A stretch of 64,000 bases of DNA from Ignelater luminosus (Eukaryota > Arthropoda > Insecta > Coleoptera > Elateridae): the NCBI GenBank assembly GCA_011009095.1, contig VTPC01090571.1, positions 43,679-107,678 of the forward strand. Reading direction: 5' to 3'. Below are positions 54,301 through 64,000 of this stretch, piece after piece (the first letter of the stretch is position 1; each line of letters begins with the position of its first letter). Both the position numbers and the translations under genes were made by a program. The notes under the pieces were generated by a model. It did not search any database. It saw only the letters and a list, made by a program, of their open reading frames with translations, and was not told where the DNA came from.

Positions 54301-57300
54301 TTAGATTTCTTTCCTCTGGAGTTATGTCAAGAATCATGTGCTCCACCAAAATTTTGAAGATGAACAGCAATTATTACAGTTTGGTCACAGCAGTGTTCAA
54401 CACAAAAAAAATCAAAACTAAACTAGCCCTATCATGTTAACATCATTAGAATCGTGACAACAAGAGCTATTCAAAACAATTTTCAATTGTTTTTCCGCCT
54501 ATTTAAAAAAATGAGGTTGGTGATGGTTACTCGAAACCAAAACGTTGTACAGGAATTTTGTTAGCGTATTTTAATAGAGAACAAAAAGTGGCAATGGAAA
54601 AGTGATTTTAGTTTTCCGATATCTCTTCAAATAAAGGAAAGAAAAAATAATAACGAAAATCGAGAAATCTACGTTTTTTTAAAATATCTCGGAAACTATC
54701 CAAGATATCTAGATTTTGCAAACGCCAACAAAAAGGTCCTATAAATAGCCAACTTTCATCTCATTTAACCGATCCTGTATCTCTTACTGTTTCCAAGATC
54801 CCCATGCTGTGCATCCTTATCTTGGACACACTGTATATTCTATAGAAAACAACGTACGAAAGTACTTTTTATTCAGTTCCATATATGTATACTTTATGCT
54901 ATGGATCTACAAACCTATAATCTTTTTTTTCTGTATTTTTGTGTTCTTAAATTTAAAAAAAAGATATCACTGGTAGAATTTGAACTTGGCATTTTTGATG
55001 TACCAAACGACATGTTAGAACCACTCGAGCCAAGATACTACGTTAGCTTGCAATTATTAACTTAGATGTTTCAGTTCTTAAATCAGTGTAAACTTACAGT
55101 TGTACTTTGAAATTAAAATTTTAGTAAATATATATTTTTGCAGAAAAAACCCTTAATTTATCTGTTAATTAATAAAATATCAGTATTGTATCTAATGTCA
55201 AACTTATAGCACTTAAATGTAGGTCCATATACATGTTTATTTTCTTTTTGAATTAAGTGTAGTTTTTAAACAATTTTGGCACTTGGTTCTGTTTTGGAAA
55301 AAATGATAAGGTAGACCTAGATTTATACAAATAAAATTTATTAAAGAATAGAATAATGAATATGCAATGCCGGAAGTCACTTGGTGCTAATAATTAAAAA
55401 ACATGAGAGTTTGGCGCCTGGTTCCCTTTGAATAACGCTGTCCATGTGACATCATTTGATATGTCCAGGTTAACTAGACAAAGGAAACTCAAAAACATAT
55501 TCAAGTGGTGCAGATGCAAACAAAACCATCCAATATACAGAATGTAGCAAAAATACTACTTACGGAGCTTCTAATAGTACAAGGTGTTTACATAATGTAT
55601 CATTCCCTTCTTAAATCTACACCTCTGATGACCATACCAATTACATACAGGAAATTGTAGAAACATATAGTCCTAACATACAAGAAATATCATGTTCTTA
55701 TAGCACATTGTCCTTGAGACAAAAAAATCTTGACTCTTAACCCTAGAAAATCTTGAAAAATTCAGTTTTATGTGACAATGACTTGCCTTAGGGGAAAACA
55801 AAAGCAACTTCTTTTGTCATGTTTGGAGTAGATTTCAGTATCATTATCTCCAAAAACAAAAGAAAATCAAGAAAATGTGTGAAAAATGTTAAGCAATTGT
55901 TTTGCATAAAGATTATGATAAACAAACAAAATTTGTTTGCCTTTGCCTCCGTTTTCACAGAACAATTGCTTAAACCACATATTTTTGATTATTTTCTTGT
56001 TTTTAAAATTAACATTTTTTAAATCATCGAAAAGAGCATTTCCAAAAATGTAACACAAAAAGACTATAGACTTGACAATGTCAATGATATTAAAATTAGG
56101 TTTCTCATATTTAGTAATACCTTGATACCAATTGTACAATTACTTATTGAAATAATACACTAAGGACACAGTGTATGTAAGTAAATGTGGTCACACTAAC
56201 TCTCATCAAAAAATGACACAAATATCGGAATTTACATTAAAGCACTCTGTAGATGATAAGAGATTAAGAAAGAGCACAAAAAACAAAACAATAAAGAAAA
56301 GATTAGATGTTCATATTATGTTTTAGAATTTGGGAATTCTTGAATTCTTGGTTATTGTTTTGAATGAATGTCACATCAATTTCTCAGTATTAATAATTTT
56401 AAAATATGTATAATTATATGATATTTATTGTTGTTTTAACATCTAATTATAGGTCTGCATCGACGGTCTTTATCTGAAGATGTGTCCATGTTAGCATTAT
56501 CCATACATGCTACACCGAGTGAAAAGGCTCGTCGTCATGCGCTTACTATGTGTCGACAAGATCCACACTATAAACCACGAACTAGCAATCCATTCGCACA
56601 ATTGGAACAGTTTCGTGGCGTTAGAAAATTGTTAGGAAATTCACTCTTCTCCTCTTGTTGTGAAGTGCCAGTGCCTTATGCAGAGTCTTCGGAATCTCCT
56701 CGTTCCTTACCTGGCTCACCGACGACTACACGCAAGGCGCCAGTACGTGTTCCTTTGTTTGTGGATCCGTTATTTAAAGGTGGATCTAGTACCAACCTGT
56801 GTGATCTAACTGCTCCAGAAACGACTACGACTGCATTAAGGCGACGCGGTTCTTGCGAATCTGGTTTTTATTCCAGCGTGGGGGAATGCTTGTCTCCAAA
56901 TAGTTTGTGGGATAGTGGTACGGCTGTGAGTTCCCTCCGCTCTTTAGATGAATTAGAGCCAAGTGACTTACAAGCTCTTTGTAAACGTGCCTCTTCCATA
57001 TACACCGACAGCAGTGATGATATTTCAAGTGTGGCCGGTTCGGATTGGACTCAAGATTTACGTCCAAATATTTCTAGCATCGTGGAATATTTTGAAAGAA
57101 AAGGCGCTAGCTTGCGTCATTCGGGTGCAGTTCGAGGAGGTTTACAACTTAGTTCCCGAATTGCAGCACTGCGACGTTCATTAGAAAAACAAGGTTCAAG
57201 TGTACCTTCTAGTTCCAGTCCACATATTACTTCACAACGTCCTAAATGTTCACGACTTGTTGTGTGTGAGGGTGCTGTGAGATCCAAATTGCCTCTGTTT

Positions 57301-57312
57301 GACAAAAAGTAG
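30337..57312 (+). CDS. cdi: TESK-family dual-specificity protein kinase (center divider), 4 exons
   Basis: Cytoplasmic TKL-group kinase that phosphorylates cofilin and so controls actin turnover; the Drosophila homologue is center divider. Exons 30337-30597, 48602-48922, 50652-51171 and 56453-57312 join in frame (261+321+520+860 nt, 654 codons, 653 aa). Kinase features: glycine loop [11 protein letters not shown] (77-87), catalytic VLK lysine 100, [13 protein letters not shown] hinge, HRDLTSKN (Asp190, a TESK/LIMK-type catalytic loop split by intron 2), DFG 212-214, and SPE (238-240) in place of [23 protein letters not shown] and [11 protein letters not shown] are strongly TESK-like. The tail after 368 is Ser/Pro-rich ([28 protein letters not shown]). 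The ATG lies in a long first exon after a GC-richer stretch. Intron 1 is 18 kb with an intact mariner; intron 3 holds a 1-kb transposon. The poly(A) signal is at 57777-57782. A shorter isoform ending in intron 3 is possible. Confidence 0.95.
32341..33646 (-). mobile_element. Intact mariner-family transposon (1306 bp)
   Basis: Terminal inverted repeats starting AAGGGTTTTCCAATAAGAGG are identical over 31 bp at the two ends, and both ends are flanked by TA. The single ORF fills most of the element on the minus strand. Perfect terminal repeats and an open transposase point to a young insertion. It sits in intron 1 of the TESK gene, opposite in orientation to it. Confidence 0.95.
32446..33531 (-). 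CDS. mariner transposase (DD41D spacing), 361 aa
   Basis: Cut-and-paste transposase of the IS630-Tc1-mariner superfamily. The N-terminal region (about 1-115) holds two helix-turn-helix-like parts ([40 protein letters not shown]). Catalytic residues are Asp159 (ILSDEAHF), Asp252 ([11 protein letters not shown]) and Asp294 ([13 protein letters not shown]), with 41 residues between the last two. That spacing matches the DD41D (rosa-like) group rather than classic DD34D mariner. The usual SPDL before the third Asp reads SCDL here. [12 protein letters not shown] and [12 protein letters not shown] are other family blocks. No stop or frameshift, and the length is normal. Whether it is active cannot be told from sequence. 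Confidence 0.92.
   Translation of the reverse strand: MERYTLQQRIEIIKIHYKNGENLAETVRKTRTFLGHREAPCRTAIQKLVKKFELLGQVSDVKNKTRARRSRTAENIAVVAESVKENPGLSIPRRSLELAIPQTSLHRILHKDLGLKAYKVQLTQELKPADHQQRRVFADWVVEMHENDPEFHRKIILSDEAHFHLGGFVNKQNCRIWGSENPRVIVEKSLYPQRVTVWCGLWSGGVIGPYFFENEAGATVTVTGLRYREMINDFLWPELDGIDLDNVYFQQDGATCHTSNETIDLLRKKFPDRVISRRGDHNWPPRSCDLTPCDFFLWGHVKEKVYANSPASIQDLKDGIREAIEDIGQPLCDLVMENFMKRILSCKRGRGGHLPDVIFHY
34240..35000. repeat. Degenerate short-unit repeat region in TESK intron 1
   Basis: The phrase AAGCCACCTGCGGTGG-TTAACAGTC recurs in altered forms: 34396-34445, 34487-34510, 34512-34560, 34565-34600, 34859-34910, and 34960-34990 (ACCCAAGCCACCTGCGGTGC). Units are roughly 50-60 bp and locally GC-richer than the surroundings. 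The reading frames across it are low-complexity and not gene-like. Confidence 0.5.
35690..35890. repeat. Dispersed repeat copy (family C) with (CAGA)n
   Basis: Shares ordered blocks with 49555-49680: GACCATGTTCC-GAAGAG, TTTTTGATGTAGAATCCAAA, TGAAGTCA-AATTT, CAGACAGACAG, and CA-AATTCAGTAA-GACT. The tetranucleotide CAGA run at about 35841-35856 is part of the unit. Both copies lie in TESK introns. Confidence 0.65.
40010..40370. other. GC-richer island of unknown origin in TESK intron 1
   Basis: About 350 bp clearly richer in G and C than its surroundings, with an open frame (40148-40357) of Arg/Cys-rich composition. No family recognised. It may be a retrotransposon or gene fragment; coding is not supported. 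Confidence 0.3.
40899..40973. mobile_element. Tiny element with perfect 13-bp inverted ends
   Basis: TTATACAGGGTGT at 40899-40911 and its exact reverse complement at 40961-40973 enclose about 50 bp. Another ACACCCTGTATA end lies at 41109. This is a minimal example of the TACAGGGTGT-ended family scattered through the window. Confidence 0.55.
42975..43110. repeat. Dispersed repeat copy (family B)
   Basis: Second copy of the 18635-18790 sequence in the same orientation, in TESK intron 1. The minus-strand frames over this stretch are repeat-derived. Confidence 0.5.
45968..46262. repeat. Tandem repeat, about 2.5 units of 106-122 bp
   Basis: Units start at about 45968, 46090 and 46196 with GAATTCATTTT-AGC-CAATCGAG-like text. 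Each contains TCCGCCAT-TTGGAT (complete or trimmed) and TTTTGAATTTTGA-TTTACAAT. The last unit is cut short. Satellite-like block in TESK intron 1. Confidence 0.75.
49555..49680. repeat. Dispersed repeat copy (family C)
   Basis: Shorter copy of the 35690-35890 element, same orientation, in TESK intron 2. The ORF at 49465-49674 is produced by this repeat and is not a gene. Confidence 0.6.
50221..50479. mobile_element. MITE (259 bp) with perfect 33-bp TIRs containing a CRE palindrome
   Basis: The inverted ends begin AGTATTTTTACGTTAAGAAT and are identical over 33 bp (50221-50253 and 50447-50479). The inner part of each TIR is ATGACGTCAT, which contains the TGACGTCA CREB/ATF site. It lies in TESK intron 2, about 170 bp upstream of exon 3. 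The outermost base and TA duplication are slightly ambiguous. Confidence 0.8.
51343..51348 (+). terminator. Possible intronic poly(A) signal of a short TESK isoform
   Basis: AATAAA about 70 nt downstream of the in-frame stop (51273-51275) reached when exon 3 is not spliced. Read-through adds 34 residues after Lys367. This would give a kinase lacking the Ser/Pro-rich tail. Inference only. Confidence 0.3.
53819..54833. mobile_element. Non-autonomous Tc1/mariner-type element, 1015 bp, about 400-bp TIRs
   Basis: The ends CAGTGTGTCCAAGATAAGGA are inverted copies and continue as imperfect inverted repeats (about 90% at the ends) to roughly 54230 and 54408, flanked by TA. The unique centre keeps a transposase scrap: [14 protein letters not shown] from 54271, then a frameshift into [14 protein letters not shown], with most of the gene lost. 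It lies in TESK intron 3, on the exon 4 side. Confidence 0.9.
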
Positions 57313-57776
57313 GCCAGTCTTCCCCTGTTTATATTTTCTAGTCAACAAAAAAAAAATGTTTTATCAAGGCCTAAGTGATCATGTCTGATATTAATTAAAG
57401 TTGATTATATTTTGTACTTTATTGATAGTGTAATTTATGATTTTTTTTCTTTGATGATTTGAGTGGTGCAGTCAACATATCCTTATGGTTGTCTCATCTT
57501 GTATACTGCAATATGGTAGTTAAATGTCTGTGACCGTCCAGTATTCTTTGTTTACGGCCACTAAAAAATTATTTTATTTATAAAAGAACAGTTTGGTTGA
57601 TGTTAATATAATTAATAATATTCGTACAGTTATATCGGTCTGTTCATATAGATAGCTTCCTTATTATATTGTCAAATGTATAGTTCATTATTAAAAATAG
57701 ATATGGTTTTCATAACAATTTTGTGAGTTTGTATATCAGGGATAACTTTGACAAATCATTACGAATTTAAAATCTA

Positions 57777-57782
57777 AATAAA
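57777..57782 (+). terminator. Poly(A) signal of the TESK gene
   Basis: AATAAA about 465 nt downstream of the kinase stop codon. It is the most convincing canonical signal I noticed after exon 4. Confidence 0.5.
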
Positions 57783-60700
57783 GTGTATTTCTGGTAGGTA
57801 TACTATTCTGTGCTTTTGTTCTTTTTCAGCTTTCCCATTGAAGAGAATTAGTTAAAACATTTCATCTCTTCTTTTGAACTTAAATTTTTAAGGTGGGTAA
57901 AAACCTTGTATAATGAAGAGTCCCGATGTTTATAAAAATTTTAAAAGGAAATTGTAAATTTTTCTTTAGAAATCCAATAATAATCCTATCATTTGCATGG
58001 TTTTGTATGTCCTTCTGTTTCAAGTCTATTTCTTTGTTCTTTTTATTTATTTTAGTTATCACTTCATATTGCATGTATTATGTGTTTAAAAACCTCACTC
58101 AAAGCAACCTTGACAAAAGTGAAGTTTGTCTTGACTTCATAGATACATCTTGAATCAAACTAGTTATTCTAACTATGTACATAAAAGCCACAATAAAATG
58201 ATAATATACTACATGACTTTTATGTATTTCCAAAAAATATGTAAGATTGAAGAGAAACACAATCATCGTGACATCTATTGGAAATTTAAAAAGTAATGCT
58301 ACAGTGGACTACCGTTGATATTACACTTTTGTAAAAAATCGATCTGGAGATCTATTGCCATCTCTGGCACTGCTGGTTGATGATTTTTGTCAATTTATTT
58401 GATTCATTATGTATCCGTATCTATAAAGTTAAAACCAACCTCACTTTTATCGTGGCCAGTTCTCCGTGAGCTGTTTTTTAAAAATATAATTCAATGAGTG
58501 TACAAAGTACAACTGTTTAACTTTATACATTATTTATCTTAATAGCCTGCTTTGTACGAGAAAATATTTTTGTAAGATTTAAGAATTTAAATTAGCATTT
58601 TATGGAATTTTAGTTGTTTTCTGACATGATAATTATATCAATGATTAATAACAATAAATATTTGAGGAGACTTTGAAATATGCTTTTAAACTAATTGTTT
58701 AATTATGTTAATTACAGAGAAAAATTAGAAATTTTCTATTAATTGTTTAGGTTTTCCCTAATCTCGGTTCTATGAACTGGCCACTGGAAACACCAAGAAG
58801 TATAGAAATAAAAGCCATAATTTCTCTGTATGTTAAATGAGTTAGCTCAAATTATAGGATTAACCATTTCCACTGCTGAATAAATAATTAATTGATAAAT
58901 CTGTGTGTTTAATACCATGTGATGCAAATCAAGTTAACCATGACTAATACCATGTGCTAATACTGTTAAGACAACAAACTGTTGTGACTTGTGAGGTTAA
59001 GTTGTGTTTATGACTGACCTACTTTTCCAGACTTGTGTTACAATTAGTTCATCCTCAAATATCTTATTTAATTGACCTTTGAAATGAATGGAAAAATGTT
59101 TTCAGATTTTAATTGCAAACTTTGGAATATTTTTGTTCAGTTAATTATGGATTTTCCTATTTCCAGCTTTTTTGAGTTGAGTTGTATAATTTAAGCTGAA
59201 CATAGTTAACAGCTTTTGTTATTGGTACCAAGGATTATTTATGTTTATGTACTAAAATCATTAAAATATTTCTTTATTTTCAGCCTTCATTTAGCTGAAT
59301 GCACAACTTTTGAACATTTTTGTTTCATGGAGCTGCATGCTAGAAATGTGTCGTACGTCCAAAAAAATCTGTTAATATTTAAAAAACCAAACTAAATATC
59401 ACTGTTTTGTAAAATATTAAAAATAAAGATATCTACCTAGTTTTTAATTTTGTGATTTACCTACTAAGTAATATTGTATTGCAATTTAGAATTTTAGATA
59501 GTTAAAATCAGAACCGTTGAACTGTCTTTAGCTTTTTATGACACGTATGGCTATATGCATGAGAGCATAAAATCATAAAGGTTTCATTGTACAACACTAA
59601 ATCTTCAACATTCAAAATAAAATCATACACAATGAAGAGTACTTTTCAGCTTTCTACTTACTTGGGATAAGGTCTACTATGTGAGGTTGTAAAATTCAAG
59701 GTTTTCCCATAAGTTATTGGTCAATGGTATCTAAAAAGTACAAGTGTGATGGACTAAATCTGCTTAAAGTAATTGTGCACAGTATAATACACTGGGCCTT
59801 GCTTTTTGTCTACACAACACTTCTTATTTTTTTATTTTGTATGAATTGATTCTACTTAGATGTTTATTAATTATACTACTCTTTATTTAAAGGGAATAGT
59901 CTGCAAGATTATGAAAATAAAGTTCAATTTTTGAATATAGACCCGTTCAGGGTTAAGTGCTTCAGTGTACAGTTCTAGTTAAGAAATGATCGTTGTCTGT
60001 AGTAGAAGTAAGGGACTCTAGACACTGCATCATAGTCATCCAGAACGCTCAAATTAGAAATCCGAAAGTGAATTATTTGAAATATGTTTTATTAATAATG
60101 TAGCATTATTACAAGAGTTATAGTCTTTTCCGATCGTTTATCATTCCTTTTTTAATGTGTATGATGCAGAACCATAAGTTAGAAAAGTAGATTTTAGAGA
60201 AATTAAATTATTTTTATGCTAAAGCATTTGAATCGTGGTGGGTTAGCACTTGGTAGGCAGGTAGCCGTATTATAATACTTTTACCTGCATCGTTTATCTT
60301 TCTATACATAAATGAATATGAAAAGGATGCATACAGCAACACAACTAACGAGTATACACTTATAGATGGTATAATATAGAAAGCATGGGCTAAAGGGAAA
60401 TAGACGATTTAAAGTTCTGGTGGACTCATGCAGTCAGGATCATCCGAAACGGGTCTAAACTCAAAAATTGAACTATATCTCTGTTAATAATAATTTAAAA
60501 TCAGCTGCAGAACCTACATAAGAATTGCAGATGTGAATAGATGACAAGTGAGTAATAAATCTCACTAGCCGTCCCGTGAAAACTTTCAAAAATGTTACAA
60601 AGTAAAATAAATAAAGAATTTAAGAAGAAACTTCTAAGTATAACTGATAATTGACAAAAATATTTGTTTTTTTAATTGATGATTTTAGATAAACACCCTG

Positions 60701-60829
60701 TATGTAACAAAACTAAAGGCATTTTTATTTTATTTTTTTGGCAGCCCTGCTATTTAATGATGTTTACGAGACTGTGTGTCAGCTGCCAGTGACATATAAC
60801 CTAAATGGTTTCGTTAAACATACACAGAA
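57783..60829. other. 3-kb intergenic DNA between TESK and TMEM115
   Basis: AT-rich, with no recognised gene. It holds one MITE-like inverted repeat (59921-60474) and one ACACCCTGTATG end near 60693. The TMEM115 promoter must lie within the last few hundred bases, where a GC-richer GGCAGCCCTGC segment is seen, but no TATA box is evident. Confidence 0.5.
59921..60474. mobile_element. MITE-like element (554 bp) with 27-bp inverted ends
   Basis: AGTTCAATTTTTGAATATAG at 59921 and, reversed from 60474, AGTTCAATTTTTGAGTTTAG lead into a shared ACCCGTT; 25 of 27 positions match. No ORF inside. The target duplication could not be settled. Confidence 0.55.
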
Positions 60830-62044
60830 ATGGCTATGTTTAGGGCATTAGGTAGGAATATTCCTTACCTAAAACAACAGTTCGTTGCGTTATTGGGTAA
60901 CACAAGTACTTCGGTAAAATTTATATGTGGAGTGGTTTTATTAGGGTATGGTTTATCATATTCAGAAGAAGCAGTGAAGGTTCTTTCAGTGACTCCAGGG
61001 TATCTTATGCCCTCATCATTTTGGTTGTGGACAGCCTTTACGTTTTGTTTCTTAGAGTTACACTTTTGGGAAGTGTTAGTTGATATAGTGACTGTTGGTT
61101 TATGTGGAAAACTAATTGAACCATTATGGGGTCCGATGGAGATGATGACCTTCTTTGCATTTGTGAACATTGGAGTAGCAGTATTAAGCACTACATTTTA
61201 TTTTATTCTGTACATGTGTACTTTTAATACTGACCTGCTCTTCTCAGTACATATTCATGGATTAGCAGGTTATATTGCTGGAGTCTCGGTAGCTGTAAAA
61301 CAGATTATGCCTGATTTAATATTAATTAAAACACCACTGGGAAAATTAAGCAATAGAAATGTTCCACTTATAGTATTTTTTATGTCTTTAATACTGTGGA
61401 TAGTGGGACTTCTTGAAGGCACTTATCCTACTATGTTTTTAAGTGGATTACTAGTTAGTTGGATGTATCTTCGTTTTTATCAAAGACACAGTAACGGAAC
61501 TAGAGGTGATATGGCTGACTACTTTACATTTGCAAGGTAAAGGAAATGACAAATCTACAGTATAAAATAATATGATAATTTTTTTTTTAATATTATAGTT
61601 TCTTTCCAAACGTGGTACAGCCTCCTATAGCTGTTATAAGTAACACAATTTATGGAGCATTAGTTAAGATAGGACTTTGTCGAAAAGTTGTTAGACGTTT
61701 TGATATGGCTAATCCTACTGGAATAACAATATTAATACCTGGTGTTGATCAACACGATATGGAAAGAAGAAGGTAAGATTTTACACTTATTATTGTTCTT
61801 TGCTTGATATACTTAAAACTCAATGTTATTTTATAGGCAAATTGCATTGAAAGCATTGAGCGAACGATTGTCAAAATCCCACGAAGCTCGTGATAAACAA
61901 CCTTTACTTTCTAAACCACCACCTAAAACAATCCTGATACCAAGTCCTACACATGGAGCAGAACCTTCTAATATTCCTCATACACAAACAAGCCCCACTC
62001 CTGTAACTCCTGTAGTTCCATCCACGTTTACTCCTCAAACGTGA
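60830..62044 (+). CDS. TMEM115: TMEM115, Golgi rhomboid-like membrane protein, 3 exons
   Basis: Multi-pass Golgi protein related to rhomboids but without protease activity; in mammals it is linked to COG-dependent Golgi-to-ER retrograde transport. Exons 60830-61536, 61599-61772 and 61837-62044 join in frame (707+174+208 nt), giving 362 aa against about 351 in human. The two introns are 62 and 64 bp. Signature blocks: SVTPGYLMP (53-61), LIEPLWG (95-101), IHG (142-144), SWMYLRFYQRH (210-220) and GDMADYFTFASFFP at the exon 1-2 junction, then ITILIPGVDQHDMERRRQ and ALKALSERL. Several membrane segments precede residue 210. The cytosolic tail is Pro/Thr-rich and unlike that of vertebrates. The ATG is the first in frame, with A at -3 and G at +4. 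Confidence 0.95.
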
Positions 62045-62139
62045 CATGTTTTTCATAAGCAAATTCAATTTTAAATTATGTATAAAGATAATTATATGTA
62101 TTGTTACTTTTTTGTAATATAAAATGATTTATTATTTTG

Positions 62140-62145
62140 AATAAA
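62140..62145 (+). terminator. Poly(A) signal of TMEM115
   Basis: AATAAA about 95 nt downstream of the TMEM115 stop codon, in AT-rich sequence; a compact 3' UTR is implied. Confidence 0.65.
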
Positions 62146-63800
62146 ATAATTTAGTTTATATGTTGTTTTGATATTGGACTGTTCTGATAAGATAACCCAA
62201 AAATGTTGCCTCATTATCTATTTTACCCAGTTGTACCGTTGAATCAAAGGTGAAAAAATGTCATGCTGTCCTGATTTGAGTGCCAAAAATTTATCACTTG
62301 AAGGTATTGACTAAAAAAAGTATCTGTTCTAGTTTTCAATTAATTCTTGTTAATACCAGAATAAAATATTTCAATGATATTTACATTTGTTCTGCAGATC
62401 AAAGCAAATTTAAACAATACAAACATTTGGAAATTGGAAATCTGTAGTAATTTATCACTGAGATTCTATTTAAGTTCTTAACAAAAACAAAAGAAGGGAA
62501 GAATTTCAATTTTCTTTGTTTTTGAAGTTTAAATCAATAAAAAACAATTTTTTTGGTGCTTATGTGCTTGTCATATGTTTATTTTTAAAGTTTAAAACAA
62601 AGGATTGGCAAATAAGTTTTTAGTATTTTTAAGTGGTAAATTCTATCTTTAAACCTTGTTCATTAACAAAAATACATTTTTAATATTCACAAAACAGTTT
62701 TCCACTGAAACAGAATTATAAAAATAAATATAAAGAAATTATGAATAATTAGACTTGATTATTTCGTACTACAATAAAACCTCTACATAATGGACGTCTA
62801 TTAAAAATATAAAACCTTGTGAAAGTGACATTCAAAAAGACCAAAAATATTTCTTTTAAGTTTAATACAATCTTTCCTGCAATCAACAGTTAACAACGTA
62901 CTTGTTCTGCTCATATTACATATGAACTTGAATCTCCATGGGTGCGGATAAAAAGTGTTGCAATGGAGACGTGAGAAAATCTATAAGAACTTTTTAAATG
63001 TTGATAAGCAGTCAAGTTAATTCAATTTTTACATTTCATCTATACAAGACCTATACATGGCTAGGTTAGGAGTGGGTCAAGTTTATTTTTGCTTTAGCAT
63101 ATCTAGTTTAAAAATTTTTCAAATGTTTATTTATTAGGGCAAAATATATTTGAAAAAAATCAGATTTCTTCACTTATATTTTATCTGCGTTCAAGAATTA
63201 ATATTACCAAAAAACCTTCCATCTAGAAAAAAAACAACATGCAGTGTTGTTATTTGTAGGAATATCAAAAATTGTTACTAGGAAGAATTATACAGGATGA
63301 TTGTTTGTACTTTCTAAAATTATTCTCGATTGTACAGGATGTTTTATAAAGCGTAGATTTTCTTAAATGAAACATTTTGTATATTTCATTATTTTCATCG
63401 CACGTCTAAGTCAAACAGTTTCAGCATTATTCAATCATTTTTTGTAAATCATCAAATATAGTGAGCCAACCTGGTATAATTTATAAATTTATTCACTTTT
63501 AAAAACCTTGCAGTGATTAACTTCAATTTCTAATCTTTAGAAATGTTTATTAAGATTTTACAGATAGATTCGTACATGTACAGCAGACTCTGTAAACTGG
63601 TAGAAGAACTTAGAATAGTCATAATTGATGCCAGACAGCAGAGCTGAAATAAGTTGATGACATTGTATTTAGTACTATTTGTGTAACGATTGAAATATTC
63701 ATACTATTTTGTGTAAGTATCCTAGCAATCATCTTTAAAGAAGTTACTGTAACATCAAACATAGCACATTGTGATACACACATATTAAATACTGTAACGC
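62146..63800. other. Intergenic DNA between TMEM115 and the right-edge promoter
   Basis: AT-rich sequence with two TACAGGATG-type repeat ends near 63293 and 63335. The minus-strand open frame at 63619-63846 overlaps the heat-shock promoter and looks spurious. No gene recognised. Confidence 0.5.
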
Positions 63801-63824
63801 ACCACCCCTCGAATATACTAAAAA

Positions 63825-64000
63825 AGTCCCGAACAGTCTCGAACAAGCTAGTCGAATGTGCCGGAGAAATCTCGAACTATCCCGAGTTTTCCACAGTCGA
63901 ATGTTCGAGAAAGAGCGCGAACGAATATAGACTGCGTTGATCGAGCCGAAGGCAGTTCTACAGTCAATCAGCTAGTAGTTACGAACGAAATAAATGTTAA
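63825..64000 (+). promoter_or_regulatory. Heat-shock promoter, probably of an Hsp70-type gene beyond the window
   Basis: A perfect trimeric heat-shock element, GAAnnTTCnnGAA, lies at 63899-63911. A near-match (GAA-ca-GTC-tc-GAA) is at 63831-63843 and a GAGnnTTC pair at 63884-63891. They are followed by an AATATA box (63924-63929) and an initiator-like GCAGTT about 29 bp further on (A at 63954). The text after it (TCAATCAGCTAGTAGTTACG, ending AATAAATGTTAA) resembles an insect Hsp70 leader. The G+C content is well above that of the flank. No ORF has begun by the end of the window. The alternative is the LTR of a retrotransposon starting at TGTAACGC (63793). Confidence 0.55.

Noticed and set aside
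60865-61191. 108-aa minus-strand ORF
   Set aside because: Shadow of TMEM115 exon 1.

Overview
This is a stretch of insect nuclear DNA: AT-rich, intron-rich and full of transposon debris. The order is uncertain. The many short TACAGGGTG-type transposon ends and TA-flanked MITEs are common in beetles and several other insect orders, so a beetle is only a guess. No ribosomal RNA, CRISPR or bacterial-type operon was seen, and no tRNA was noticed.

Five conserved protein genes can be rebuilt exon by exon, and every splice junction keeps the reading frame. (1) 1289-7892, minus: SLC35C1-type Golgi GDP-fucose transporter, 5 exons, 332 aa. (2) 9086-11744, minus: TBC1D7, third subunit of the TSC complex, 5 exons, 293 aa. 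A small two-membrane-segment ORF (11841-12086) lies just upstream on the same strand. (3) 22737-23108, plus: mitochondrial ribosomal protein mRpL55, 2 exons, 102 aa. (4) 30337-57312, plus: TESK / center divider protein kinase, 4 exons, 653 aa, with an 18-kb first intron. (5) 60830-62044, plus: TMEM115, a rhomboid-like Golgi protein, 3 exons, 362 aa. The neighbours are housekeeping genes with no obvious shared pathway. Two of them (SLC35C1 and TMEM115) act in the Golgi, probably by coincidence.

The rest is mostly transposon-derived. TESK intron 1 holds an apparently intact 1306-bp mariner (DD41D spacing) with perfect 31-bp inverted repeats and an uninterrupted 361-aa transposase. TESK intron 3 holds a 1015-bp non-autonomous relative whose roughly 400-bp terminal repeats flank a frameshifted transposase scrap. 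Several MITEs and long hairpins are delimited at 4409-4637 (pogo/Tigger-like), 13986-14352, 21836-22208, 25751-26220, 26407-26611, 28547-28824, 50221-50479 and 59921-60474. A frameshifted C-terminal fragment of the tRNA thiolase CTU1 abuts the 28547-28824 hairpin.

The right edge (about 63800-64000) carries heat-shock elements, including a perfect GAAnnTTCnnGAA, followed by a TATA-like box and an initiator. It reads as the promoter and 5' UTR start of a heat-shock (Hsp70-type) gene beyond the window; a retrotransposon LTR is the alternative. No clearly new biological system was found. The leads most worth following are the heat-shock promoter, a possible intronic-polyadenylation isoform of the kinase, the intact mariner, and the long hairpins.
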